Shown: in pieces, positions 22,211-34,212 of the stretch
How the letters are laid out: each line of letters begins with the position of its first letter
Position numbering within the stretch: position 1 is the stretch's first letter
The notes under the pieces: generated by a model
What the model saw: the letters and a program-made list of their open reading frames with translations, nothing else
What the model was told of the DNA's origin: nothing
The model's database searches: none
Translations under genes and position numbers: made by a program
NCBI RefSeq assembly: GCF_000282335.1
Contig: NZ_AKJM01000050.1
Coordinates: 1-48,271, forward strand
Direction: 5' to 3'
Length of the DNA stretch: 48,271 nt
From: Pseudomonas sp. GM48
GTDB lineage: Bacteria; Pseudomonadota; Gammaproteobacteria; Pseudomonadales; Pseudomonadaceae

Positions 22211-22933
22211 TCAGACCAGGCGCAACCGGGGGCCAGACGCCGGCACCGCATCGTCACCCAACCGCGCCCGCACAAATTCATTGGCCTTGCGCGTCAACTG
22301 GTCCAGATGCCGGTCGCGTTGTTTTTCCGCATCGGTCATGGCCCGCTTGCCGTGCTTTTGCAGCAGGTAGGTATGAATCTGCCGCACTTCCAGCGAGCTG
22401 TAGATCGACGCCACATCCAGCAGCGCCATCAAGCCATCGGTGGCGTGGTCGCGGGTGTTCATCAACACCTGGGTCGCACGCACGCCCACCACCTGAAAAC
22501 CCATCGCCTCGAAATACGGCACCTTGGCCACCGCGCAGGTCAGCTCGGCATGGGGATAACGGCCGACCATTTCCCGCAGCATCCGTCGGGCCACGCCCTG
22601 GCGCCGATATTCGGCCTGTACCGCCATGTACGCCACGCCGCAAGCCTCGGGGTCATCCTGCACAGGCAGGTACAACAGAAAGCCAATGACCTTTTCCGGA
22701 TCGTCTTCGTCAGTGGCAACGATCAACTCCACGGCAATACCCTTTTCACCATTCAGCGCCTCCAGATACAGATGCACCTCATAGCCGATCGCGTATTGAT
22801 AGAGGTTGTACAGCAAGTTGCTGGGCGGGATCGCGACCATGCTGATGTCGGTCAGGTTGTCGACCACCATCTGCAGGATCTGGCTATTGATGTGCTCGGG
22901 GCACGGGGTCTTGAAATGGCTGATCAGGGGCAT
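22211..22933 (-). CDS. GNAT-family N-acetyltransferase
   Basis: 240-residue protein with a GNAT core: the acetyl-CoA-binding motif AEYRRQGVARRMLREMVGRY (about residues 120-140, RRQGVA as the pyrophosphate loop) after the strand ACGVAYMAV, and YFEAMGFQVVGVRATQVLM as the last strands. About 85 residues C-terminal to the GNAT core are helical and charged (QKHGKRAMTDAEKQRDRHLD). The start at 22933 gives MPLISHFKTPCPEHINSQIL. Substrate unknown. Confidence 0.87.
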   Translation of the reverse strand: MPLISHFKTPCPEHINSQILQMVVDNLTDISMVAIPPSNLLYNLYQYAIGYEVHLYLEALNGEKGIAVELIVATDEDDPEKVIGFLLYLPVQDDPEACGVAYMAVQAEYRRQGVARRMLREMVGRYPHAELTCAVAKVPYFEAMGFQVVGVRATQVLMNTRDHATDGLMALLDVASIYSSLEVRQIHTYLLQKHGKRAMTDAEKQRDRHLDQLTRKANEFVRARLGDDAVPASGPRLRLV

Positions 22934-23442
22934 TGCGGTGACAGGCTCCGTGAGGCAAGGGCCGCCTATCATAGCGCGCCTGACACCTGCGGTCCGAAGG
23001 GTGATGGACAGACATCCCCCCTATTCATGAGCCATGCACATCGCCAGCGTTTGCCTTACGGCTGGAGGCGTTGCGTTTTCGAGGCTGACAGCAGTGACTC
23101 AGGCACAATTTGTGCTGGATGTAGTTGCCTCATCGCGAGCAGGCTCGCTCCCACAGGGGACTGCGGTTTTGCCCACTCCTCGATCTTCTGTGGGAGCTCG
23201 CATGCTCGCGATAGCATCCACCACTACAACGGTCTGCGGTGTGAATGGGGGGGAATCAATGGGTAAAGCCCCCCAACTGTGAGGATTCCCACCCACTAGG
23301 CCACTACGACTAAAGTCCTAACCGCCAGTCTTTTGATATCAATCAGGTTTTTGTCTCCCTCGATCTCCCCGCGATTGGCGCACCTCTTGCATTGAGCGAA
23401 ATGCGAACGTCAGCCACACCGGCGCGCCCCGAGGGGAACAAC
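22934..23442. other. Gap before multicopper oxidase gene, holding a divergent REP pair
   Basis: The only structure I see is at 23131-23216: TCGCGAGCAGGCTCGCTCCC followed by GTGGGAGCTCGCATGCTCGC, two degenerate REP units in the reversed arrangement of the pair at 6700. The remainder (22934-23130, 23217-23442) shows no convincing gene; it must carry the promoter of the multicopper oxidase. Confidence 0.7.
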
Positions 23443-26835
<3,393 letters not shown>

Positions 26836-26848
26836 AGCGCAGTGATCG

Positions 26849-26887
26849 GCGCCCGGTCCATGCAATGTGGACCGGGCGCTTTTTTTT
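26849..26887 (+). terminator. Strong rho-independent terminator after multicopper oxidase
   Basis: GCGCCCGGTCCA (26849-26860) pairs perfectly with TGGACCGGGCGC (26868-26879) around a seven-base loop, followed by eight T. Confidence 0.95.
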
Positions 26888-26952
26888 GTGGATCGTACGG
26901 TGGTGCCGTGGGGGGGTACTGACTATCGACTGGCATTTGCGCTGACTGTCAG

Positions 26953-27168
26953 GCCGCTATCGCGAGCAGGCTCACTCCCACTATTGACCGGTGTCGAGTA
27001 CAAATCCCGTGTACGACACAAAACCACTGTGGGAGCGAGCTTGCTCGCGATGGTGGAGGGTCAGCCACCCTCGTCGTCGGCTATGAATCCGCCTTCGCGA
27101 GCAAGCCCGCTCCCACCATAGACCAGTGTCGAGCACAAATCCCGTGTACGACACAAAACCACTGTGGG
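26953..27168. repeat. REP cluster with a 48-bp direct repeat
   Basis: A single degenerate REP (about 26953-26981) is followed by a 48-bp unit at 26986-27033, a full REP pair (about 27029-27117), and a second copy of the 48-bp unit at 27121-27168. The two copies differ at two bases, with a period of 135. Each holds an inverted GTGTCG...CGACAC and ends in GTGGG, the first bases of a REP, so the second looks like the scar of a further unit. Fills the 349-base gap between the multicopper oxidase and yceI-like genes. Confidence 0.8.
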
Positions 27169-27184
27169 CGATTGAGGTCTCCAG

Positions 27185-27754
27185 TCACCGCTGCGGCGCC
27201 ACCATCCGAAAGCGGATATTGATCTCGTTGGACACCACACTGTCCGCCCACTCGCCCTCGCCTATCTTGAAGTCGTCACGCTTGAGCACCAGTTGGCCCT
27301 CGAAGATGCCAATGGCGCTCTCCGATTTCAGCAGCACCGGTACACTCACTTCGCGAGTAAGCCCCCGCAGGGAAAGCTTGCCAGTGATGGTGTAGCGGTT
27401 ATTGCCCAGGGCCTTGATGGACGTCGACTCGAAGGTCGCCACCGGATAAGTCGCGGTGTCGAACCACGCCGGCTTTTGCAGCTCGGTATCGGCGTCGCTG
27501 CTGCCGGCGTCGATGCTCTTCAGGTAGATGGTCAGCGCGGCATGGGCGGCGCCGGGGTCATCGGTGTCGAAGTCCAGTTTGGCCTTGAACTTGCCGAAGG
27601 TGCCGTAGGTTCTCGAACCCATCTGCTCATAGGTGAAACTCAATGTACTGGCCTTGGCGTTCACTTCCTTGTATTCCACGGCTCCAGCGAACGGCATAAG
27701 GCCGAACACAAACGTACCGGCCAGAGCGACGAAACACGCGGATCGAAGGTTCAT
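27185..27754 (-). CDS. YceI-family periplasmic protein
   Basis: 189-residue exported protein with a Sec signal peptide (MNLRSACFVALAGTFVFGLM, cleavage near GAVE). The mature part has the YceI lipocalin-like strands: ASTLSFTYEQMGSRTYGTFG, FKAKLDFDTDDPGAAHAALT, FDTATYPVATFESTSIK and YTITGKLSLRGLTREVSVPV. Family members bind long polyisoprenoid or amphiphilic molecules in the periplasm. It is alone on its strand. Confidence 0.9.
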   Translation of the reverse strand: MNLRSACFVALAGTFVFGLMPFAGAVEYKEVNAKASTLSFTYEQMGSRTYGTFGKFKAKLDFDTDDPGAAHAALTIYLKSIDAGSSDADTELQKPAWFDTATYPVATFESTSIKALGNNRYTITGKLSLRGLTREVSVPVLLKSESAIGIFEGQLVLKRDDFKIGEGEWADSVVSNEINIRFRMVAPQR

Positions 27755-27891
27755 GGCACTCTCCGGGAGGGCTCCCGTCTTGAGTTGGCGTGCCGCACAC
27801 GAAGGGTGGCACCAAATGGACTAAAGCAAACTACGGGGGTTTATTCCACCTCAGGCGTTGTTTTGCGACCACCTGTCGATGGCCGCCCGCG

Positions 27892-28563
27892 TTACCCGCA
27901 CTCCTCGCGTTGCCACGCCCGCTGCAACAGCTCGATCACCTCGGTATCCGGGGTCTGGGAAAAATCCATGTACCAATGACCGATCGAAGTGAACCACTCG
28001 GGCTGCAGCGGGCAAACCAGCTCATCCACCTCGCCGCGCAGCGCCTGCGCCGTCTCGACCGGCGCCACCGGCACCGCCACCACGATGCGCGATGGTGCCT
28101 GCACCCGCAGCGCCTGGATCGCCGCCATCATCGAAGCGCCGGTGGCCAGGCCGTCGTCGATCAGGATCACCACCTGATCCTTGAGCTGCACGGACGGCCG
28201 CGTGCCGCGGTAGACCTTCTCGCGGCGCAGCAGCTCGCGGGTTTCCCGTTCGACCACGGCGTCGAACGCGGCGCGATCAATCGGGTGCGCCCGCAGTGCC
28301 TCTTCATTGCGAATCTGGATACCGCCGCTGGCAATCGCGCCCATGGCGTACTCCGGACGGGACGGCACGCCGAGCTTGCGCACCAGCATCAGGTCCAGGC
28401 GAACCTTCAGCGCCGTGGCCACCTCATAAGCCACCGGTACGCCACCACGGGGCAAGGCCAGAACAATCACATTGGGTCGGTTAGCATAAGACAGCAGCGG
28501 CTCAATCAAACGCCGCCCGGCCGCGGGCCGGTCTTGCAGGATGAAATGGGACAAGGGGTTCAT
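27892..28563 (-). CDS. Phosphoribosyltransferase-domain protein
   Basis: 223-residue type I phosphoribosyltransferase fold. NVIVLALPRGGVPVAYEVA is the N-terminal loop, followed by VRKLGVPSRPEYAMGAIASG, and the PRPP-binding loop is VILIDDGLATGASMMAAI (about residues 135-152). It matches the YhcQ-like group annotated as phosphoribosyltransferase, often with stress or hydrolase genes. The acceptor base is unknown. Start 28563 (MNPLSHF) chosen over an ATG eight codons upstream. Confidence 0.87.
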   Translation of the reverse strand: MNPLSHFILQDRPAAGRRLIEPLLSYANRPNVIVLALPRGGVPVAYEVATALKVRLDLMLVRKLGVPSRPEYAMGAIASGGIQIRNEEALRAHPIDRAAFDAVVERETRELLRREKVYRGTRPSVQLKDQVVILIDDGLATGASMMAAIQALRVQAPSRIVVAVPVAPVETAQALRGEVDELVCPLQPEWFTSIGHWYMDFSQTPDTEVIELLQRAWQREECG

Positions 28564-28628
28564 TCGAAAACCTCCCCAGGCGATCACGCCTGCGAACTTC
28601 AGCCAAACCTACCCTCTGGAGCAAAAGC

Positions 28629-28747
28629 TTTTGTGGCGAGGGAGCTTGCTCCCGCTGGGCTGCGCAGCAGCCCCAAAAAACCGATAACGATTACCGAATC
28701 CTGTGAGTGCTACGCACTCAAACGCGAGCAAGCTCGCTCGCCACAAA
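28629..28747. repeat. Second-type REP-like repeat pair
   Basis: TTTGTGGCGAGGGAGCTTGC at the left faces GCAAGCTCGCTCGCCACAAA at the right. Between them are the short dyads GGGCTGCGCAGCAGCCC and GTGCTACGCAC. The core differs from the main REP family here (GGCGAGGGAGC for GGGAGCGGGC). Confidence 0.75.
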
Positions 28748-28784
28748 CTTCAGTGCATAGCATTATCCGCCCCCTTCGTCCCGC

Positions 28785-30143
28785 CTACACCAACCGCTCG
28801 ATCTTCTGATGCTGCCACACCAGTTTGTAATACAGCGTCTGCAACACCAGCATCCCCAGATACGCCACCGGAAACGCCATCCACACCCCTTGCAACCCGA
28901 ACTTCGCATCCAGCAGATACGCCGCCGGCAACTGCACGCCCACCACGCAGACAATGGAAATCGCCACCGGCACCAGCACCGTACCGCTGGCACGCATGAT
29001 GCCGCCGATGATCGCCTGGAAGCCAAACACCAACAGGCTCCAGAGCATGATGTGCAACAAGTGCCGGGCCATGCTGCGCGTCGCCTCTTCGGTCAGGAAC
29101 GAGGCCAGCAACCAGTGCGACAGCAAGTAACCCAACACAACCAGACCACCAGTCAGGCACACATTGATCATCAACCCCGTGCGCAGAATCGGCCCCATGC
29201 GCTCGATGCGCCCGGCCCCGATCGCCTGCGCCCCAAGGATCGACGCGGTAATCGCAATCGACAGCGCCGGAAACTGCACGTAATTGACGATCTGCGTCAC
29301 CGCCCCGTACGCCGCCGTCGCCTGGGAACCGTGCTGGTTCACCAGCGCCAGAATCACCAGTTCCGACAGCGACAACACCACCATCTGCAACCCGGTGGGC
29401 AAACCGATGCGCAACACCTTGCCGAGAATCGCCATGTCCAGCTTCATCACCGCAAAGAACTCCCGGTCCGGTGCCAGCGGATGGCCCTTGCCGATCAGCC
29501 GCCACGCGAGCAACCCCATCGCCACCAGGTTACCCACCAATCCGGCGTACGCCGCACTCTGAATCCCCATAGGCGGCAACCCGATCCACCCGCGAATCAA
29601 CGCCGGCGTCAGCGCCAACCCCACAATGGTCGACACCACCAGCGCCAACAGCGGCGACAACGTATCGCTCACCCCGCGCAATAACTGGGTGAACAACACA
29701 AACACCAACAGCGACGGCATGATCCACAACATCACATGGGCATACGCCACCGCATCGTCCAACACATCCGCCGGGGTCCCCAACCCCACCAACGCCGACC
29801 GCGCAAACACACTCCCCACCACCGCCGCCACCAACCCGATCAACACCCCCAACAACAACGTCGCTCCGGCAATCGCCTTCACCAGATGCACCTCCCGCGC
29901 CCCCCACGCCTGCCCGATCAACACCCCGGCGCCAGCACCGAGGCCGATGACCAGGGCGATGAAGAAGAAAACAATGGGGAACATGCCGGATACGGCCGCC
30001 AGGGCTTGGGTGCCGAGCATTTGGCCGATGTAGATACTGTTGACGGTACCGGACATGGATTGCAGGAAGTTCGACAGGACCATCGGGGCAAGGAACAGCA
30101 GGTAGATTTTCCAGAGGGGGCGTTGAGGGTTCGGGGTTTGCAT
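28785..30143 (-). CDS. MATE-family multidrug efflux protein
   Basis: 452-residue polytopic protein with about 12 membrane segments in two related halves. The N-terminal half has PMVLSNFLQSMSGTVNSIYI and GTQALAAVSGMFPIVFFFIA, characteristic of MATE antiporters; the second half repeats the pattern at LPTGLQMVVLSLSELVILAL and SIAITASILGAQAIGAGRIE. It exports cationic drugs in exchange for Na+ or H+ in characterised members. Start 30143 gives MQTPNPQRPLWK; an ATG five codons earlier is possible. Confidence 0.92.
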   Translation of the reverse strand: MQTPNPQRPLWKIYLLFLAPMVLSNFLQSMSGTVNSIYIGQMLGTQALAAVSGMFPIVFFFIALVIGLGAGAGVLIGQAWGAREVHLVKAIAGATLLLGVLIGLVAAVVGSVFARSALVGLGTPADVLDDAVAYAHVMLWIMPSLLVFVLFTQLLRGVSDTLSPLLALVVSTIVGLALTPALIRGWIGLPPMGIQSAAYAGLVGNLVAMGLLAWRLIGKGHPLAPDREFFAVMKLDMAILGKVLRIGLPTGLQMVVLSLSELVILALVNQHGSQATAAYGAVTQIVNYVQFPALSIAITASILGAQAIGAGRIERMGPILRTGLMINVCLTGGLVVLGYLLSHWLLASFLTEEATRSMARHLLHIMLWSLLVFGFQAIIGGIMRASGTVLVPVAISIVCVVGVQLPAAYLLDAKFGLQGVWMAFPVAYLGMLVLQTLYYKLVWQHQKIERLV

Positions 30144-30619
30144 TGGATAGAGGTCCATCTCGACGGCGGGAGGGCTGATTGACGATAGCTTCAGTGAGTC
30201 AAAACCAGGGGGCAATGAACATCTCAGGTCTGTGTTTATATTTCCAGCAAATGCTTGCGAGCGCAGACCACGGAGTAATCGAAAGCGGACGCCGAATGCG
30301 CCTGATGCCAGTCAGGTAAGCCCCGGATATTGTGGGAGCGAGCTTGCTCGCGATGGCGGACTGTCAGACACCCCTTGTGTGACTGTCCAACCGTCATCGC
30401 GAGCAAGCTCGCTCCCACAAGGTTTGCAGTGTTCAAACACTTAACTGACAGGCATCAGCCGAATGCCGCGCCCGCCGGGCTTCATGGACCAGTTGCCTGC
30501 TGTTTCCGACAAATGATCTATGCTCCTGAGCGGCAGTAAACCCGCTGGAACCTTCGGCGCATCCAATCGCTGATCAGGACATCCAAGGCAGAGAGGACTG
30601 TGGTGACAGGAGCAACACA
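30144..30619. other. Gap between MATE and DUF1254 genes, holding a REP pair
   Basis: A REP pair of the GAGCGAGCTTGCTCGCGATG subtype spans 30330-30421. The remaining sequence (30144-30329, 30422-30619) should hold both divergent promoters; I see no convincing gene or operator in it. Confidence 0.7.
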
Positions 30620-32101
30620 ATGATGAAACCGGAATATTCAACCTGCATGAAATGGATCGCAATCGCTGCCGCCTCGGCGGCTCTTGTTACAGGCTGTGCC
30701 AACCAGAACGATCCCGTGGCCCAGGCCGGGAAAGCCGACGCAGCCAGGGGCATCGCCGCACCCAGTCTCACCGAGACGAAGGCCATCGCCGAGGAAGCCT
30801 TCATCTACGGACTGCCGATCGTCATGAACTATGCGGTGATGTATGAGTACGCCGTGGACAAGGGCGGCCCACAGTTCAAGGCACCCTTCAACCAGATCAA
30901 GAACGAGCCCCGCGTGTTCACCTACCAGGACACGGCCGTTGTCACCCCCAACAGCGACACCCCCTACTCCTTCCTCTGGCTGGACCTGCGTGCCGAGCCA
31001 ATGGTGCTCACGGTACCGGCGGTCGAAAAGAGGCGCTACTACGCAGTGCAGCTGGTCGACGGTAATACCTACAACTTCGGCTACATCGGCAGCCGCGCCA
31101 CGGGGAACGGCCCGGGCAACTACCTGGTGGTCGGCCCCGACTGGAAGGGTTCCACGCCACCGGGCATCAACAAGGTCTTCCATTCGACAACACCCTTCCC
31201 GATCGCTGGCTATCGAACCCAGCTCTTCGGTCCCAAGGACATGCCGAACGTGATGAAGGTGCAGTCGGGCTACAAAGTCCAGCCGCTGTCGGCATTTCTG
31301 AAGCAACCGGCGCCACCGGCATCGCCGGTAGTCAATTTCCTTCCGGCCACCACAGCGGGGATCAAGGAGAACTTCTTCGAGTACCTCGATGCCGCGCTCC
31401 AGTACGTGCCGCCAACGCCGGAAGACAGGGAGATTCGCGCCCGAATCGCACGAATCGGCCTCGGGCCGGGCAAGAGCTTCGAGTTCAAGGATCTCTCGCT
31501 TGAACACAAGGCTGCCGTCCTGCTCGGCATGAAGGAAGGCCACGAAAAGGTGGACAAGTGGTTGTCCGGCGGACTCAAGGACGTCAATGGCTGGAACATC
31601 GGTTCGTTCTTTGGCGACCGCCATTTCTACAACGGTAACTGGCTGATGCGCGCGGGCGCAGCCAAGGGCGGTATCTATGGCAACGATGCAGTGGAAGCCA
31701 CTTATCCCATCACCCGCACAACAGCGCTCGGCGAGCCACTGGACGGCAGCAAGCACAACTACACGCTCACCTTCCCCGCCGGGCAACTGCCACCGGTGAA
31801 CGCCTTCTGGTCGGTGACCATGTACGACGGCAAGACGCAGCTCCTGATCAAGAACCCGATCGACCGCTATCTGCTGAACTCGTCCATGCTGCCCGGCATG
31901 AAGAAGAGCAAGGACGGGGCGCTCACCCTCTACATTCAGCGGGACTCGCCCGGCAAGGCGCTGGAAGGCAACTGGCTGCCCGCCCCCGACGGCCCGATCT
32001 ACCTGGTGATGCGCCTTTATTGGCCCAAGGAGACACCGCCTTCGATCCTGCCGGCTGGCGAAGGAACGTGGAAGCCAGCAGGCATCGTGGTATCGAAATA
32101 G
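30620..32101 (+). CDS. DUF1254/DUF1214 lipoprotein
   Basis: 493-residue protein with a lipoprotein signal (hydrophobic stretch then LVTGC, lipidated Cys at about residue 26). The N-terminal DUF1254 domain includes EEAFIYGLPIVMNYAVMYEY and VVTPNSDTPYSFLWLDLRAE. The C-terminal DUF1214 domain includes HNYTLTFPAGQLPPVNAFWS and WLPAPDGPIYLVMRLYWPKE. The family is widespread and of unknown biochemical function. The ATG at 30620 follows AGGAG; a second ATG is the next codon. Monocistronic, with a hairpin just beyond the stop. Confidence 0.92.
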   Translation: MMKPEYSTCMKWIAIAAASAALVTGCANQNDPVAQAGKADAARGIAAPSLTETKAIAEEAFIYGLPIVMNYAVMYEYAVDKGGPQFKAPFNQIKNEPRVFTYQDTAVVTPNSDTPYSFLWLDLRAEPMVLTVPAVEKRRYYAVQLVDGNTYNFGYIGSRATGNGPGNYLVVGPDWKGSTPPGINKVFHSTTPFPIAGYRTQLFGPKDMPNVMKVQSGYKVQPLSAFLKQPAPPASPVVNFLPATTAGIKENFFEYLDAALQYVPPTPEDREIRARIARIGLGPGKSFEFKDLSLEHKAAVLLGMKEGHEKVDKWLSGGLKDVNGWNIGSFFGDRHFYNGNWLMRAGAAKGGIYGNDAVEATYPITRTTALGEPLDGSKHNYTLTFPAGQLPPVNAFWSVTMYDGKTQLLIKNPIDRYLLNSSMLPGMKKSKDGALTLYIQRDSPGKALEGNWLPAPDGPIYLVMRLYWPKETPPSILPAGEGTWKPAGIVVSK

Positions 32102-32123
32102 AACCTGGCGCGCCAGAACGCAC

Positions 32124-32149
32124 AGCCCCCCGGCATTTGCCGGGGGGCT
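32124..32149 (+). terminator. GC-rich hairpin terminator
   Basis: AGCCCCCCGGCA (32124-32135) and TGCCGGGGGGCT (32138-32149) form a perfect 12-base stem. It lies between the convergent DUF1254 and phosphatase-like genes and could stop both; the T run is weak (CCCTTTC). Confidence 0.7.
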
Positions 32150-32157
32150 GCCCTTTC

Positions 32158-32481
32158 TCAGGAAGGTAGATACTGCGTCACTCTCTCGTCCAACAGCTTG
32201 ATCAGCGCAGGCTCCATGAACTGGAACTCATCGGGTATGTTCAGGCAGACGATACGTTTGCCTGCCAGCTCAGAGCTATATCGCGCCATCAATTTTTGTC
32301 GATGGATCGGTTCCATCACACATATCAAATCAGCCCACTGCAGCTGCTCACGGCTCACCGGAACAACAGCCCCGTAGTCGATACCCGCTGAGGCAGTTTC
32401 CACGCCGGGCCAATCAGCGAACCGTTGCTCGGCCGACGGACTTCGCAGTCGATTCTGGCTGCAGATGAAGAGAACGTTCAC
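32158..32481 (-). CDS. Low-molecular-weight protein-tyrosine-phosphatase-like protein
   Basis: 107-residue single-domain protein. The N-terminal VLFICSQNRLRSPSAE holds the Cys-x5-Arg-Ser phosphate loop (Cys7, Arg13, Ser14). It is shorter than classical low-molecular-weight phosphatases (about 150 residues), and the usual C-terminal DPY loop is not evident, with NIPDEFQFMEP in that area. GTG at 32481 is preferred because GGAG lies eight bases before it; a TTG five codons upstream is also open. Close relatives are annotated as protein tyrosine phosphatase family. Confidence 0.75.
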   Translation of the reverse strand: MNVLFICSQNRLRSPSAEQRFADWPGVETASAGIDYGAVVPVSREQLQWADLICVMEPIHRQKLMARYSSELAGKRIVCLNIPDEFQFMEPALIKLLDERVTQYLPS

Positions 32482-32830
32482 ATCGGATGACTCCAACCAG
32501 TGTTCGTGTCCCGAGGTGGGAACGGGACACTGTCTGATATTGAATCAGATGGGGCCTGCCGTCTTCTACCTTGGGTCGTGGCGGTCGATGGGTTCGAAAC
32601 TTCAGGACCTGATTTGCGCTGCATACCGCGTTTTTTGGGTGACTTGCAGCTCGGTCCTCGCGTGACGAGTACTGCAAGCCATGGCCGATTACCGCATTCG
32701 CACGGTGACGCAGGTGCTGGAGGCTCATTTCCGACTTTGATGTGTGAAAAGACATGGTTTTAATCTACCTGGGACCAATATCCCAACATAAGGCGAAGTT
32801 CAGTCTGATTCGTCCCGACTTTCATCGATT

Positions 32831-33013
32831 TATTTTTGATAATTATTAATTTCTCAACCCCCCTTTATCCGTTTTAAATGCGCCTGGAGGAAGGTTAGCG
32901 AAGGTAGAACCTGCATCTACGGAGTCTACCCCTTCCCACCTTGCTTACTGTTTCCCCCCGTATCTTCAACCGGGACACGCAGACGAAAGTTCAAACACCG
33001 CATTCGGTTTTTT
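32831..33013 (+). ncRNA. Non-coding element, copy 1 of a paralogous pair
   Basis: Opens with a 24-base AT box (TATTTTTGATAATTATTAAT then TTCT, 32831-32854) that recurs exactly at 33446. It continues with TTTTAAATGC and a GGAGGAAGG-like stretch, and closes with CCCCGTATCTTC (32956-32967) shared with copy 2. A weak ACCG-CATT-CGGT-TTTTT structure ends at 33013. No ORF is conserved between copies, so a transcribed non-coding or regulatory element is likelier. The rest of 32482-32830 shows no supportable gene. Confidence 0.35.
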
Positions 33014-33058
33014 CCAGGTTCGAGACTGAGCTAAACCACCAAACGGAGGGACTCCAAG

Positions 33059-33241
33059 ATGCTGATAAAAATCGAGAAAGCGAGCACGCCGGAATACTGG
33101 AATGTATGGATGAATGCGTGGTGCGTTAAATTTCGCAGCTATGCAGAAGCCCTGGCGTTCGTGAACAAATTGGAGGGTCGGATAAATGCACCACACTTCT
33201 TACCTATCCGCGAAGACAGACTTTTATTAGAACTGCCTTAA
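33059..33241 (+). CDS. Small hypothetical protein, 60 residues
   Basis: 60-residue ORF starting MLIKIEKASTPEYWNVWMNA, with GGAGG nine bases before the ATG. The composition is protein-like (aromatic-rich N-terminal strand, helix SYAEALAFVNKLEGRI) and there is no signal peptide or Cys cluster. I recall similar short proteins in pseudomonads but no family or function. It lies between the two paralogous non-coding elements. Confidence 0.6.
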   Translation: MLIKIEKASTPEYWNVWMNAWCVKFRSYAEALAFVNKLEGRINAPHFLPIREDRLLLELP

Positions 33242-33445
33242 CCTCGCGACCTCATCACCAACCACTGCGCGCATCTCGCTTCTGCCTTTTTCGTCGCACC
33301 TTTCTTTCTACTCGGAGCTGCGGGGGGGACAGGCCTTTCAGGGGCTTATGGTGGGGGAAGCAGCGGCTGCACTATTCTTAGCTGCCTTGGCAGTGGGTCG
33401 ATTGAATCGACGCTATCAACGATGTTGTATCGGCGCTCATTAATC

Positions 33446-33645
33446 TATTTTTGATAATTATTAATTTCTGTTCTCCCCTCCCTCAGCCTTAAATGCACTT
33501 CGAGGGGGTTGACCAAGGTGGGGTTACAGGTGACACCTTAACGGATGCTTCGAATGCAGCCCAATCTGCATTTGAAGAGGCTGACCCTCCTCACCATGTG
33601 TACTTTTTGCCCCGTATCTTCCCCCAGGAGATGCGGGGTTTTTTT
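33446..33645 (+). ncRNA. Candidate structured RNA, copy 2 of a paralogous pair
   Basis: Begins with the same 24-base AT box as copy 1, in which GATAAT could serve as a -10 and the whole as a weak Fur-like box. Downstream, CTTCGAATGCAG (33548-33559) pairs with CTGCATTTGAAG (33566-33577) with one wobble. The element ends in a terminator at 33610-33645. An overlapping 76-codon ORF from 33493 lacks a ribosome binding site at usable spacing and runs through the terminator, so I do not call it. From 33242 to 33445 I see nothing coding. Confidence 0.45.
33610..33645 (+). terminator. Rho-independent terminator of element copy 2
   Basis: CCCCGTATCTTCC (33610-33622) pairs with GGAGATGCGGGG (33627-33638), with one bulge and one wobble, followed by seven T. 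Confidence 0.8.
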
Positions 33646-33653
33646 ACAGTAAA

Positions 33654-33702
33654 AAAATACAAGTCAAACACCCGAACCATTACTGGCGGGTGTTTTGTAT
33701 TT
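33654..33702. terminator. Bidirectional hairpin terminator
   Basis: AAACACCCG (33666-33674) and CGGGTGTTT (33687-33695) form a perfect stem, extended by AATACAA and TTGTATT outside. A- and T-runs on either side would suit termination in both directions. Confidence 0.65.
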
Positions 33703-33832
33703 CCAGACTTTGTTTTTTCTTAAGATGCAGGTTCATCGAAATGAATCGCCCCTAGTTTCGTAGACATCTCTGAATGGCCTCGATATTCGCCTTGGATGAA
33801 GCGCTTCATGGGCAATCCTTGCAATGAAATCA

Positions 33833-34040
33833 TCAGGAATCACAGCGACGTCTCGCAGACTTGCCTTGGCCCATTGCGCCCGGAACGCATTCTGCGCAGG
33901 ACAGATATCTATCCACCACTCGTCGTAATTTTAAAAGCCATGAAGATATTGCAAGCACCGCGGCCAGCACAGTCAGCATCACCGGACGGGCTCGGTGGAT
34001 GGTGGCATCCAGCTCCGCTGCCTTGATCTGAACGCGGTCT
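33833..34040 (-). pseudogene. Remnant of an RND efflux pump inner-membrane gene
   Basis: On the minus strand, 34024-33950 reads KAAELDATIHRARPVMLTVL followed by AAVLA. This matches the conserved segment of RND (HAE1/MexF-type) pumps in which an amphipathic helix precedes RxRPVMLTxLAAVLAMIPL. The match breaks off where MIPL should follow (ISSWLLKLRR), and the rest of a roughly 1000-residue pump is missing. It is best read as a decayed fragment left at the edge of the catabolic island. Confidence 0.45.
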
Positions 34041-34212
34041 GTTGCGCCGGACACCTCGACTCGCCCGCTCGGTCTCATCACGGCATTTTCAATGCCCCAA
34101 ATTTAATGACAAAAATATCAATATTGAAATTATTCTCAATTTTGCATACCTTGACCCTGCCTGACGATGAGACCTGTGCGCCTCACGACTTCAATCACAA
34201 CAAGGGCTCGAG

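Noticed and set aside
32500..32763. 87-codon plus-strand ORF and overlapping minus-strand ORF after the phosphatase-like gene
   Set aside because: Neither has a ribosome binding site or protein-like composition; the region is more likely leader or spacer DNA.
32831..32854. AT box as a definite Fur box
   Set aside because: Only part of the 19-base consensus fits, so it is reported as Fur-like within the paralogous elements rather than as a Fur site.
33493..33723. 76-codon ORF in non-coding element copy 2
   Set aside because: Reads through two terminators, lacks a properly spaced ribosome binding site and is not conserved in copy 1.
33796..34026. 76-codon plus-strand ORF
   Set aside because: No ribosome binding site or family match; the opposite strand carries the RND pump fragment.
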